Below are positions 16,419 to 25,037 of a stretch of 64,000 bases of DNA, piece after piece. Under the pieces are notes generated by a model. The model worked only from the letters and a program-made list of their open reading frames with translations, had not been told where the DNA came from and did not search any database. The position numbers were made by a program, and so were the translations under genes. Numbering within the stretch: position 1 is the stretch's first letter; each line of letters opens with the position of its first letter. The DNA lies in the NCBI RefSeq assembly GCF_030316855.1, contig NZ_JASZYR010000003.1, forward strand, positions 124,001 through 188,000, read 5' to 3'. Source of the stretch: Variovorax sp. J22P240 (GTDB lineage: Bacteria; Pseudomonadota; Gammaproteobacteria; Burkholderiales; Burkholderiaceae_C).

Positions 16419-17066
16419 ATGAAAAAATTCGTACTCGCCACCGCTGCCGCAGCCATCGTTCTTTCGGGCTGCGCGGGCGGCATGACCGACACGCAACGCA
16501 ACACGGCCATCGGCGCCGGCGGGGGCGCACTGGCCGGTGCAGCAATCGGCGGCGTGGCCGGCGGCAAGGCTGGCACTGGTGCGGCGATCGGTGCATTGGC
16601 CGGTGCAGCAGGCGGCTACCTGTGGTCCCAGCGCATGGAGAACCAGAAGCGTCAGATGGAAGCCGCCACCAAGGGCACAGGCGTTGCCGTGACGCAGACC
16701 CCGAACAACGAGCTGAAGCTCGCGATCCCGAGCGACATCTCCTTCGACGTGGGCCGCTCGGCGATCAAACCCAACTTCTCGCCGATCCTCGACCAGTTCG
16801 CGAGCGGCCTGCGCAACAACCCGAACGCCGACGTGCGCATCATCGGCCACACCGACAGCACGGGCACCGACGCCATCAACAACCCGCTGTCGATCGAACG
16901 CGCCGCGGCGACGCGCGACTACCTGGTCGCGCGCGGTGTGTCGCCGACCGCGTTCCGCATCGAAGGCCGCGGCTCGCGTGAACCAGTCGCGGACAACAAC
17001 ACCGATGCCGGCCGCGCGCAGAACCGCCGTGTGGAGATCTTCGTCGGCGAGCGCTCGCCGGCCTGA
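16419..17066 (+). CDS. OmpA family lipoprotein with glycine zipper (YiaD-like)
   Basis: The protein has 215 residues. The lipoprotein signal ends at LSGC (Cys18). Residues ~30-70 are a glycine-zipper segment (AIGAGGGALAGAAIGGVAGG). The C-terminal OmpA domain (~105-212) has SFDVGRSAIKP, RIIGHTDSTG, LSIERAAATRDYL and AQNRRVEIFV, the peptidoglycan-binding motifs. It anchors the outer membrane to the wall, like YiaD/Pal-type lipoproteins. It converges with the response regulator gene with only two bases between the stops. Confidence 0.92.
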   Translation: MKKFVLATAAAAIVLSGCAGGMTDTQRNTAIGAGGGALAGAAIGGVAGGKAGTGAAIGALAGAAGGYLWSQRMENQKRQMEAATKGTGVAVTQTPNNELKLAIPSDISFDVGRSAIKPNFSPILDQFASGLRNNPNADVRIIGHTDSTGTDAINNPLSIERAAATRDYLVARGVSPTAFRIEGRGSREPVADNNTDAGRAQNRRVEIFVGERSPA

Positions 17067-17068
17067 CC

Positions 17069-17695
17069 TCAGACCCCTCGAAGCAGGTTGGCCAGTTCGA
17101 CGGCTGACTTGACTTCCATCTTCTCGAACAGGCGCGCGCGGTGGACTTCCACCGTGCGCACGCTGATCGAAAGCTGCTCTGCAATCAGCTTGTTGGGCAG
17201 CCCCTCGACCACGCAACGCATCACGTCGCGTTCGCGCTCGGTCAGCTCATCGATGCGGTGCTTCAGGAGTTGCCGCGTGCGCCGCGCCTCGATGGCGCGC
17301 AACGAAGCCCCCAACGCATGCTCGATGCGGTCCACCAGCGCGTTGTCGGAAAACGGCTTCTCGCAGAAGTCGAACGCGCCGCGCTTGACCGCATCCACGG
17401 CCGTCGGCACATCGGCATGCCCGGTCAGGAAGATGACCGGCATCGCTTCCAGCAGCCCTCGCTCCTGAAGACGGTCGAACAGCACCAGTCCGCTGGTCCC
17501 CGGCATTCGCACGTCGAGCAACAGGCAATGCGGCTGATCGCGCAACGGCTCGTCCGCCAGGCGCGCCTCGAACGCCTCGGCGCTCGCGAAGTTCTCGCTC
17601 ACCAGCCGACGCGAACGCAGCAGCCAAGCCAGCGCCTCGCGAACGCTGGCGTCGTCGTCAACGATAAAAATCAGCGCGTCAATCAGAGGTTGCAT
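17069..17695 (-). CDS. FixJ/NarL-type response regulator
   Basis: The protein has 208 residues from the ATG at 17695. The receiver has the acidic pocket DDD (13-15), phospho-acceptor Asp61 in LLLDVRMPG, and FLTGHAD and EKPF. The C-terminal LuxR-type helix-turn-helix is LTERERDVMRCVVEGLPNKLIAEQL with ISVRTVEVHRARLFEKM. It follows the sensor kinase gene in the same direction, separated by a 216-base double repeat, so they likely form a FixLJ-like pair. Target genes are unknown. Confidence 0.92.
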   Translation of the reverse strand: MQPLIDALIFIVDDDASVREALAWLLRSRRLVSENFASAEAFEARLADEPLRDQPHCLLLDVRMPGTSGLVLFDRLQERGLLEAMPVIFLTGHADVPTAVDAVKRGAFDFCEKPFSDNALVDRIEHALGASLRAIEARRTRQLLKHRIDELTERERDVMRCVVEGLPNKLIAEQLSISVRTVEVHRARLFEKMEVKSAVELANLLRGV

Positions 17696-17702
17696 CTTGT
17701 GG

Positions 17703-17918
17703 CTCGCCCCCAGGCTGCGCGCACTTCGTGTCGCTTCGCCACCCCCTGCCGGGGACAATACCGGCAGCCCGGCCAAGCCGGCCCGCGGTATTTCCCAAAC
17801 AGAGGCCGCCGTGCGGCGCCTCCTTCCAGGAATACCGCAGAACCGGCTTGGCCGGACTGCCGGTATTGCCCCCGGCAAGGGGGTGGGCGGCCACACGAAG
17901 TGGGCAAGCCTGGGGGTG
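17703..17918. repeat. Dispersed repeat copies 2 and 3 in inverted arrangement
   Basis: A reverse copy (17703-17796) and a forward copy (17833-17918) face each other around a ~36-base spacer, so the whole segment can form a long hairpin. Both carry the CCGGC-N3-GCCGG palindrome, the GGTATTGCCCCCGG type core and the CACACGAAGTGGGC end. The segment fills the gap between kinase and response regulator genes of one putative operon and could influence the downstream regulator's expression. Confidence 0.85.
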
Positions 17919-17920
17919 TG

Positions 17921-19987
17921 TCATGTTACCGGTAGCGTGAAACGAAAAATGGTGCCACGCGGCCGCTGGGGTTCGAACATCAGGACGCCGCCGTGCTGCT
18001 CGACCACCGTGCGGCACAGGCTCAGCCCCAGGCCCATTCCATCGGGTCGCGTGGTGAAGAAGGGAGTGAAGAGTCTCCCGGCGACCTCCGCGCTGATGCC
18101 GCAACCGACATCCGCGACGGAAAACTCCATCCAGCGGCGCGCATCGGCGGCCGTTGCGCCCTCGCCGTCCCGCCCGACGCTGCCCGCGCGCACGACCCTG
18201 AGGCGCAGCACGCGTTCCGTCAGCTCGGGCATGTCCATCGCCTGCATCCCATTGCGCGCGAGGTTGAGCAGCACCTGCTCGACCAGCGTGCGATCGCAGA
18301 ACACCGGAGGGAGCCGGTCTTCGAGCGCCAGTTCGACGCGAACGCCGAGCTTGCGCGCCTGCAGGCGCACCAGGGGCAGCACCGCGTCGACCAATGCATG
18401 CGGCGCGACCGCCTCGCGCGTGCGGTCGCGCCGGCGCACGAAGTCATGCACGCTGCGGATCACCTGGCCGGCGCGATCGGCCTGCTCCGCGATGCGGCGC
18501 ACCGCCATCGCGACCTCGTCGTGGTCGCCGCTGCGCTGCTGCGAGCGATCGGCGCCCAGCAGGTTGAGCGAGCCGCTGGCATAGCTCGCGATCGCCGCCA
18601 GCGGCTGCGTGAGTTCGTGGCTGAGCAGCGAGGCCATTTCGCCGACGGTCGCCAGTCGCGCGCTGGCCTGCAGGCGCTCCTGGCTGGCGCGCGACAGTTC
18701 CTCGATGCGGCGCTGCTCGCTGATGTCGATGAAGGCGCTCATCCAGCCGGTCTGGGATCCTTGCGCATTGATCAGCGGCGCCTCGAAGATCAGCACCGGA
18801 AAGCGGGTGCCGTCCTTGCGCATGAAGACCGACTCGAAACCTTCGCGCGGCGGCATCGCGCCGGCCAAGCGCACCGCCTGCCGGCGCTGATATTCGTGCG
18901 CGAGTTCGGTCGGCCAGTACGGCGCCTCGCCATCGCTGGACATGAGTTCGTCGACGCCGAAGCCCACCATCTCGCAGAACGCGGGATTCACGTAGGTGAT
19001 GCGACCCTGGAGATCCCGCGCGCGCAACCCCGTGATGACGGAGTCTTCCATGGCCTTGCGGAACGCCAGCGCATCGGCCAGATCGCGCTCGGCGCGCAGC
19101 CGTCTTCGCGTGTCGCGCGCGAGCAGAACCAGCACCGACACCAGCGCGATCGAGATCGCCGTGACCAGCGCGGTCAGCATGTTCGGGAACAGATCCGGCA
19201 CGGCCCGCCAGCCATCCACGCGCAGCATCATGGTGGCGCCCGGCAGGTCGATCAGTTGCTGGGCCGTGAACACGCGCGAGCCCACGCGGCGCGGTGCGCC
19301 AATGGCCACGAGCCGGGTGCCGTCGGCTTCGGTAAAGGCGACTTCCTGCCCACGGCTGAGCGTGGGCGCCACGAGTTCGATCAGCGTGTCGCGCAGCGAG
19401 TAGGAAGCCACGAGGTAGCCCCCGCCTTCCACCGGCAGGCACAACTCCATCACTTCGAAGCCGGTCCCCTGGGAGAACGGGACGTAGTGGCTCGGCGAAT
19501 ACGCAGGCGCGCCCAGCTTGCGCGCGGCGGCGCAGGCCAGCAGCACGTCGGGTTGGTCCGCACCTCTGCGGGCATCCTCGAACGCGTGCCGGCGATAGGG
19601 CGTGTCGACCGCGCCGCGCAGCTGCAGTGCCGCGTCGCGCCATTCGAGCCGCAGCCATTCGCGGTGTTCACGCAGCAAGTCGGCCCCACGCGCTTCCCAT
19701 TGCTCGCGGTCCACGCCGTTACCAAGCGATGCGCGCAGCGTCTGCGCATTGCGCTGCAGGCCGACGCGCAGGTCGGACACGGCATCGGCCGTGTCGCGAT
19801 CGAGCACGTTCTGGGTTTGCTCGACCTCGTGTCTACCGGCCAACCACACGACGGTGACGAGCAGCACCAGCACCAGCACGGCCAGCAACACCCACAGGAA
19901 CCAGCGCCGCCACACGGAGCGCAGGAACCGCAGCCGCGCGAACGCGGGACGGAGAACGCGGGCGACGGGCAGTGGAGGCGAGGACAC
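17921..19987 (-). CDS. PAS-domain sensor histidine kinase (FixL/DctB-like)
   Basis: The protein has 688 residues. A membrane helix at ~30-50 (LWVLLAVLVLVLLVTVVWLA) and another near residue 270-290 (LTALVTAISIALVSVLVLLA) bracket a periplasmic sensory region of about 220 residues. A PAS domain follows (GRITYVNPAFCEMVGF, GTRFPVLIFEAPL). The kinase core has the phosphorylated His457 in SHELTQPLAAIASYASG, the N box LNLARNGMQAMD and the G boxes DVGCGIS and GMGLGLSLCRTVVEQHGG. HELTQPL is the DctB/FixL type. It signals to the FixJ-like regulator downstream. Confidence 0.92.
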   Translation of the reverse strand: MSSPPLPVARVLRPAFARLRFLRSVWRRWFLWVLLAVLVLVLLVTVVWLAGRHEVEQTQNVLDRDTADAVSDLRVGLQRNAQTLRASLGNGVDREQWEARGADLLREHREWLRLEWRDAALQLRGAVDTPYRRHAFEDARRGADQPDVLLACAAARKLGAPAYSPSHYVPFSQGTGFEVMELCLPVEGGGYLVASYSLRDTLIELVAPTLSRGQEVAFTEADGTRLVAIGAPRRVGSRVFTAQQLIDLPGATMMLRVDGWRAVPDLFPNMLTALVTAISIALVSVLVLLARDTRRRLRAERDLADALAFRKAMEDSVITGLRARDLQGRITYVNPAFCEMVGFGVDELMSSDGEAPYWPTELAHEYQRRQAVRLAGAMPPREGFESVFMRKDGTRFPVLIFEAPLINAQGSQTGWMSAFIDISEQRRIEELSRASQERLQASARLATVGEMASLLSHELTQPLAAIASYASGSLNLLGADRSQQRSGDHDEVAMAVRRIAEQADRAGQVIRSVHDFVRRRDRTREAVAPHALVDAVLPLVRLQARKLGVRVELALEDRLPPVFCDRTLVEQVLLNLARNGMQAMDMPELTERVLRLRVVRAGSVGRDGEGATAADARRWMEFSVADVGCGISAEVAGRLFTPFFTTRPDGMGLGLSLCRTVVEQHGGVLMFEPQRPRGTIFRFTLPVT

Positions 19988-19992
19988 CGGCG

Positions 19993-20808
19993 TCAGAGCA
20001 CGCAGTGGGAGAGCGCCGGCAGTTGCGTGCGCGCCCGCTCGACCCGCTGCGCATCGATGTCGAACAGCACGACGGCCTCATCGACGGCTTGCTGCGCCAC
20101 CACAGTGCCCCAGGGATCGACCACCATCGACTGACCCCAGGTGTGGCGCCCGTTCTCGTGCGTGCCGCCCTGCGCGGGCGCGACGACCCAGGCGAGGTTC
20201 TCGATCGCACGCGCGCGCAGCAGCACTTCCCAGTGCGCGGCGCCGGTGGTGCGCGTGAAGGCGCTGGGCACGACCATCAGTTCGGCACCCTGCCGAGCCA
20301 ACGCACGATACAACTCGGGAAAGCGCAGGTCGTAGCACACGCTCAGGCCCACGCGCCAGCGATGGCCGTCGCGCGAGGGCAGGTCGAAGCACATGGGCTG
20401 CGAACCCGGGGCGATGACGCGTCCTTCGTCGTAGCACTCGCGGCCGTTGTCGAAGAAGAACAGGTGAATCTTGTCGTAGCGCGCGACGCAGGCGCCGTCC
20501 GGCGCATAGACCAGCGAGCTGTTGAACACGTGGCTGTCGTCGTCCGTCTCGAGCGGCAACGTGCCGCCGACGATCCACAGCCCGAACTCGCGCGCGGCAT
20601 CGGCCAGGAAGCTTTGCACCGACCCCGCGCCAGCGGTCTCGCGCAACGCGAGCTTGTCGGTGTCGCGCGCGCCCATCATGCAGAAGTACTCGGGAAGCAC
20701 GGCGAGTTCGGCGCCTGCCGATGCCGCCTCGGCCAGCAGCGCATGGGCACGCGCCAGGTTGGCCTCGCGTGCGATGGCCGACACCATCTGGATCGCTGCG
20801 ACTTTCAT
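19993..20808 (-). CDS. Nitrilase-superfamily carbon-nitrogen hydrolase (Nit1-like)
   Basis: The protein has 271 residues. The catalytic triad is visible: Glu40 in VLPEYF, Lys113 in YDKIHLF, and Cys158 in SVCYDLRFPELY. The sequence matches the Nit branch that repairs deaminated glutathione (deaminated glutathione amidase) better than true nitrilases. It lies 5 bases upstream of the kinase gene on the same strand and 34 bases after the yhdP stop, so it may be co-transcribed with yhdP. Confidence 0.88.
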   Translation of the reverse strand: MKVAAIQMVSAIAREANLARAHALLAEAASAGAELAVLPEYFCMMGARDTDKLALRETAGAGSVQSFLADAAREFGLWIVGGTLPLETDDDSHVFNSSLVYAPDGACVARYDKIHLFFFDNGRECYDEGRVIAPGSQPMCFDLPSRDGHRWRVGLSVCYDLRFPELYRALARQGAELMVVPSAFTRTTGAAHWEVLLRARAIENLAWVVAPAQGGTHENGRHTWGQSMVVDPWGTVVAQQAVDEAVVLFDIDAQRVERARTQLPALSHCVL

Positions 20809-20842
20809 GGCGAATCTCCTTGTCTTTGTCCTTGGGGTTGTT

Positions 20843-23800
20843 CTAGCGCAAGGTGGGCACTGCCGGTGGTGTGCTCAGGGCCTCGGGCGTCGAGCGTCGC
20901 GGCATCCTGGTGATCTTGGGGTCGGTCCAGGTGCCGTCGATCTGGAACTCCTGCGTTGCGGCGGCGACCAACGGCCTGCTCAACACCATCTGCGCGAGGA
21001 AGGCGCCGATGCCGATGGCCGGGTTGATGGCCGTCGCGACCAGTGCCGCCGTGCCCGCGCTGATTTCGGGCACCACGACGACGCGGATGTTCTGCGTCTC
21101 GCGCGCGAGGTCCGCGGAGCCGTCCATCAGCACGGCGGCATTCACGCCTTTCATCTGCAGGTTGTTGGTGGACGCCACGCCCTGGTCGATCCTGACGTCG
21201 CCGCGCAGGAAGTCGAAGGCAAAGCCCTGGCTGAAGACATCGCGGAAATCCAGCGTGAGCCGCCGCGGCAGGGCCTGGAGGCTGAGCACGCCGAGCAACT
21301 TGGCCATGCCCGGGTCGGCCTTGAGGAACTGCCCCGTTTCGACGTTGATCTGCAGTTGTCCGCTCAGGCTCGGATAGTCCAGGGAGAAGGGCGATCCGGT
21401 CCACTGCACATCGCCTTCGAGCCGGCCGCGCCCGCGCCGCACGACGTCCTTCATGCCGAATCGCGTGAGCAGCGCGCCGGCGTCGGCGATCTCGAGCTTG
21501 AAATCCATGCTGGTGCGACGCTGGTCGCGCCCGGTCACCGGGGTGCTGCCGGCCGGCGCTGCCCAAGTGCCCTGCGCGGTGAATGTGGCATCCGGATTGA
21601 TGAGGGCCAGCCGGTTGAGCCGCCATTCGCGACCGGCGCCGCCACGGTTGACCGCCTCGATCTCAGCCCGTCCGAGACGATGCCCGAACAGTTCGAAGTC
21701 CTCGACGGCGATGTCGAGCGCGGGCAAGGTGCTGGGCTGTTCGTCCAGCAGCGACTCGACCGCCGTGGCTTCGCTGCGTGCAATCTTGAGCCGCGCAAGC
21801 CGCGCGTAGAGACGCCCCGCCTGGTCATGCCGGTATTCGGCGTAGCCGCTGAGTTCGGTGGCATCTACGTTGGCCCGCCAGAGCTGGCCCTCGCGCGTGC
21901 CGCCGAGCACGACGTTGTGCAGTGTCCGGCCGCCCAGCACGAGTTCCTGAGCGCGCAGCGCGATGATGGTGGGCAGGTAGGAAAGCGCATCGACCGCGCC
22001 GTCCGGCGTGGCTGCCGTCTCGGACGCCTTGCCGGTCGCCGCACCGAAGATCGACTGCCACGCACCCACGTCGAGCCGCGTGAAACGCAGGTTCGCGAAA
22101 ACGCCGCGCTCCGGCGGGGCCGCCGATTCCCCGGCCGCCAAGCCGATACCGATGCCGCCGCGCAGCACGCGCGCCTCGGCGCCGGAGATGTCCCGCACAT
22201 AGATCACCGAGGCGGCGCGGCCAAGCTCGACCGAGATCTGGTCGTGGAGCACCGAAGACGCAGACCCGGGTCGTGCTTCGCGCAGCACGACCTTCTTCTC
22301 CACGCGCAGCGGCATCGATTCGTCGGCGGCCTTGGTCAGCGGCGGGGGCAGTTGCAGCGCGAGTCCTTGCAAGGTGCTGGTGACCAGGAATTCGGTCGCG
22401 CCGTCACGCACCGAGAAGTTGAGCGCGTAGGGCGTGCTGCCAGTCGTGTTGGTGGCAAAGCGCGCGAGCCAGTCGACCTCGCGCGCCGCGCGCAGGCCGT
22501 CGGCGGTGACGGTGCCCTGGACGCGGAAGCTCAGTTCCTGCGAGGCGCTGCCGAAGCGACCGCTGCCTTCGACGCGCATCGCGCCGCCCAAGGCGCGCGC
22601 CTGAACGTTGGCCAACGAGAAGCCGCTTTCGGTGAAGCTCAGCGTGCCCTTTGCCTGCGACAGCGTCGGCGCCTGAGGCGAGAGCTGGATCTCGTTGTCC
22701 GACAGCGCAACGCTGGCCTGCACCTTGGATTTGTCCAGAGCTGAGAGCGGCAGTTCGAGCCGGAGTCTGTAGTCGGCATTGCCGGTCGCGCGCATGGCCG
22801 CGAGGGTGGACTCGGCCTCGCCCGTCAGCGGCGCGCCAGCGCGCAGCAACTCGTCGAGCGGACCCTTGGCCTGGGCGTCGACCTTGAGCAGCGGCGCATG
22901 GTGCGCCATGTCGGCGATCTGCGCCTCGGCCTTCGTCACCTCGATGCCGGGCGCGCCGACGATGCGGCCGCGCGCATTGCGCACCAGCAGGCCGGCCCGC
23001 TCGAAGACCAGCTCGCCGGACAGCCCGTTCAGCGCGGGCCAGACCACCTTGGTGCCGGGTGTGGGAGGCACATAGGCATACGTGACGTCGGCCACTCGCG
23101 CGGTGATGCGGAAGTCGCCGTGCTTCGGGTCCATGAAGGGCATGTCGTGCAGATCGCCCTTGACCTTGAAATCGACGCTGCTCGCGGTGCCCTTGGTGAC
23201 CGCATCGCGCACGTAGTCGCGCGTGTGCTTGGGAATGTGCAGCGGGAGGTAGCGATAGACGCGTGTTCCGTCGGCGCGCGTGAGCTTGCCCTGAAGGTCG
23301 AGCACGCCCGGATAGCGCGCGGCACTGCGCGACGCGGCGGGATCGCTCGTGCGCCAGGTGGCCTGCGCCTCACCATCGGCATCGACGTTGGAAAAGCGCA
23401 GGTTCGAAAGCTGAAGCTGCACCGCCTCGCCGTCGAGCTTCCACTGGAGCTGCGTGGAGAGCTGTTCGATCGGAACCACCGCCTCCTCGAACACGCCCGG
23501 CAAATCCAGCGCGCCCTTCGCGATGGACAGCGCCGCGCTGCCGCCGGCCTGGTTCGCGTCGAAGTCGATGGTGGCGCCACGCACGCCGGGCGTTCCCACG
23601 GGCACGGGCGGCGGCTCGGTCGCTGCTGCGGCCGTCGCTCCATGGGCCGGTGCTGCCGGACGCGAACCGTTCCGGCCCGCGGCGGGCGCTTCGGCTGCGC
23701 GCGGCGTGGCATCGGCGTGCTCGCCGGGCTGCGAGGCGATGCCGAAATTGCTCATGCGGCCGCGAAACTGGTATTTGTCGGGCGCACCCGCCGAGCCTTG

Positions 23801-25012
23801 CCAGCTCGCATCGATGTGCTCGACCAGTCCCTGCGGCTCGTACGACTCGATGAGCTTGCGCGTGGCATCGCCGAGCGGCAGGCGATCGGCGATCAGCGCG
23901 ATCGCTGCGAGGTCGAGACGGTCCGCGCGCACCGCGCCGCGCTCGGGCACGCGCCCCTTGGCGGGCGTGTGCTGGAACCACAGGTTGCCGCCGGGCCAGC
24001 GCATGCCGTCGGAGGTGTCGAACTGCAGGTTGGTGGTGGAAAACTCCAGCGTCTCGTCCGTCATCTTGCCGGCGAGGCGCCCGGTGACGCCGCGCAGGAC
24101 CAGCGGTTGGCGCCCCTTGGCAAACGAGACGTCGATCTTCGCCAACGCCAGATCGGACACCGCGCCCGTGAGCTTGCCGTCGTTGACGTCGGCCCATAAG
24201 CGCATGCCACCGCTGCCTTCGCGGATCCGCGCATCGAGGTCCACGTAGCGGCCGAGCCTCGTGACGTCGATGTACGGCAGGTCGGCGTACAACTGGCCGT
24301 CCCACGTGCGCCAGTTGCCACTGCGGACCGACAGGAGCGGTTGACGGAACTTGCCGCGCAGCGTGAAGCGCTCGCCCCACCCAGCAGGCGGCGTGGCATC
24401 GAGCCGCATCGAATGGCTCCGGCTGCCGTTGCGGGCGACGAACTCCACGTCGGTCAGCAGCAGCGGGGTCGTCTTGCGCAGGTCATCGCTCCAGCGCACC
24501 GTGCCGCCCCGGACGACCACCTCGCGCTGGGCGAAGAACCAGTCGGCGCCGTCGCCTCCGCCGGTGGTGTCGGTGGACATATCGAGCCCCGCCACATGCA
24601 GCTTGCCGAGCGCATCGCGCCGCACCTCGACCTCGGGCTTTTCTATATAGAGCTGCTCGAAGCTCAGGTTCCACAGCGATCGCGGCGAGACGCTGGCGAC
24701 CACACGTTCGAGCCGCAGCGCCTCCTGCTTGCGGGCGTCCTGCAGCACCACGTCCCGCAGTTCGACGGTAGGAAAGATGCTGCCCGAGCGGGCGGCGATG
24801 GAGCCGATGAGGACCGGTACGCCGATGGCGCGGGTGGCCTGCGCCTCCAACGCGACGCGGTAGTCGCCGATTCGCGGCACAATCCAAATGTGTAGGACAA
24901 CGACGGACAGCGCCAGCAGGAGCCATGCACCGAGCAACAAACCCAACAACCAGCGCGCCGTCACAGCGGTGATCTTGAGCAGACGTGAAGGGGAAGACGT
25001 CGTGTCGTTCAT
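20843..25012 (-). CDS. yhdP: YhdP/AsmA-like envelope protein (DUF3971 family)
   Basis: The protein has 1389 residues from the ATG at 25012; an earlier in-frame ATG would give an unneeded leader. After a short cytoplasmic N-terminus there is one membrane helix (WLLGLLLGAWLLLALSVVVL), then a very long periplasmic part with AsmA-like beta repeats. Typical segments are GDYRVALEAQATRAIGVPV, DYVRDAVTKGTASSVDFKVKG, QLSPQAPTLSQAKGTLSFTE and, near the end, a second AsmA region (VVVVPEISAGTAALVATAINPAIG). Relatives bridge the periplasm and move phospholipid to the outer membrane. An Ala/Pro/Gly-rich low-complexity insertion lies around residues 420-470. Divergent from glnE by 25 bases. Confidence 0.9.
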   Translation of the reverse strand: MNDTTSSPSRLLKITAVTARWLLGLLLGAWLLLALSVVVLHIWIVPRIGDYRVALEAQATRAIGVPVLIGSIAARSGSIFPTVELRDVVLQDARKQEALRLERVVASVSPRSLWNLSFEQLYIEKPEVEVRRDALGKLHVAGLDMSTDTTGGGDGADWFFAQREVVVRGGTVRWSDDLRKTTPLLLTDVEFVARNGSRSHSMRLDATPPAGWGERFTLRGKFRQPLLSVRSGNWRTWDGQLYADLPYIDVTRLGRYVDLDARIREGSGGMRLWADVNDGKLTGAVSDLALAKIDVSFAKGRQPLVLRGVTGRLAGKMTDETLEFSTTNLQFDTSDGMRWPGGNLWFQHTPAKGRVPERGAVRADRLDLAAIALIADRLPLGDATRKLIESYEPQGLVEHIDASWQGSAGAPDKYQFRGRMSNFGIASQPGEHADATPRAAEAPAAGRNGSRPAAPAHGATAAAATEPPPVPVGTPGVRGATIDFDANQAGGSAALSIAKGALDLPGVFEEAVVPIEQLSTQLQWKLDGEAVQLQLSNLRFSNVDADGEAQATWRTSDPAASRSAARYPGVLDLQGKLTRADGTRVYRYLPLHIPKHTRDYVRDAVTKGTASSVDFKVKGDLHDMPFMDPKHGDFRITARVADVTYAYVPPTPGTKVVWPALNGLSGELVFERAGLLVRNARGRIVGAPGIEVTKAEAQIADMAHHAPLLKVDAQAKGPLDELLRAGAPLTGEAESTLAAMRATGNADYRLRLELPLSALDKSKVQASVALSDNEIQLSPQAPTLSQAKGTLSFTESGFSLANVQARALGGAMRVEGSGRFGSASQELSFRVQGTVTADGLRAAREVDWLARFATNTTGSTPYALNFSVRDGATEFLVTSTLQGLALQLPPPLTKAADESMPLRVEKKVVLREARPGSASSVLHDQISVELGRAASVIYVRDISGAEARVLRGGIGIGLAAGESAAPPERGVFANLRFTRLDVGAWQSIFGAATGKASETAATPDGAVDALSYLPTIIALRAQELVLGGRTLHNVVLGGTREGQLWRANVDATELSGYAEYRHDQAGRLYARLARLKIARSEATAVESLLDEQPSTLPALDIAVEDFELFGHRLGRAEIEAVNRGGAGREWRLNRLALINPDATFTAQGTWAAPAGSTPVTGRDQRRTSMDFKLEIADAGALLTRFGMKDVVRRGRGRLEGDVQWTGSPFSLDYPSLSGQLQINVETGQFLKADPGMAKLLGVLSLQALPRRLTLDFRDVFSQGFAFDFLRGDVRIDQGVASTNNLQMKGVNAAVLMDGSADLARETQNIRVVVVPEISAGTAALVATAINPAIGIGAFLAQMVLSRPLVAAATQEFQIDGTWTDPKITRMPRRSTPEALSTPPAVPTLR

Positions 25013-25037
25013 TGAGGATCGCGCTGTGGCAGGAATT

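Noticed and set aside
17993..20134. Long plus-strand frame of 713 codons
   Set aside because: Antisense to the sensor kinase; composition rich in Arg/His/Gln and no domain.
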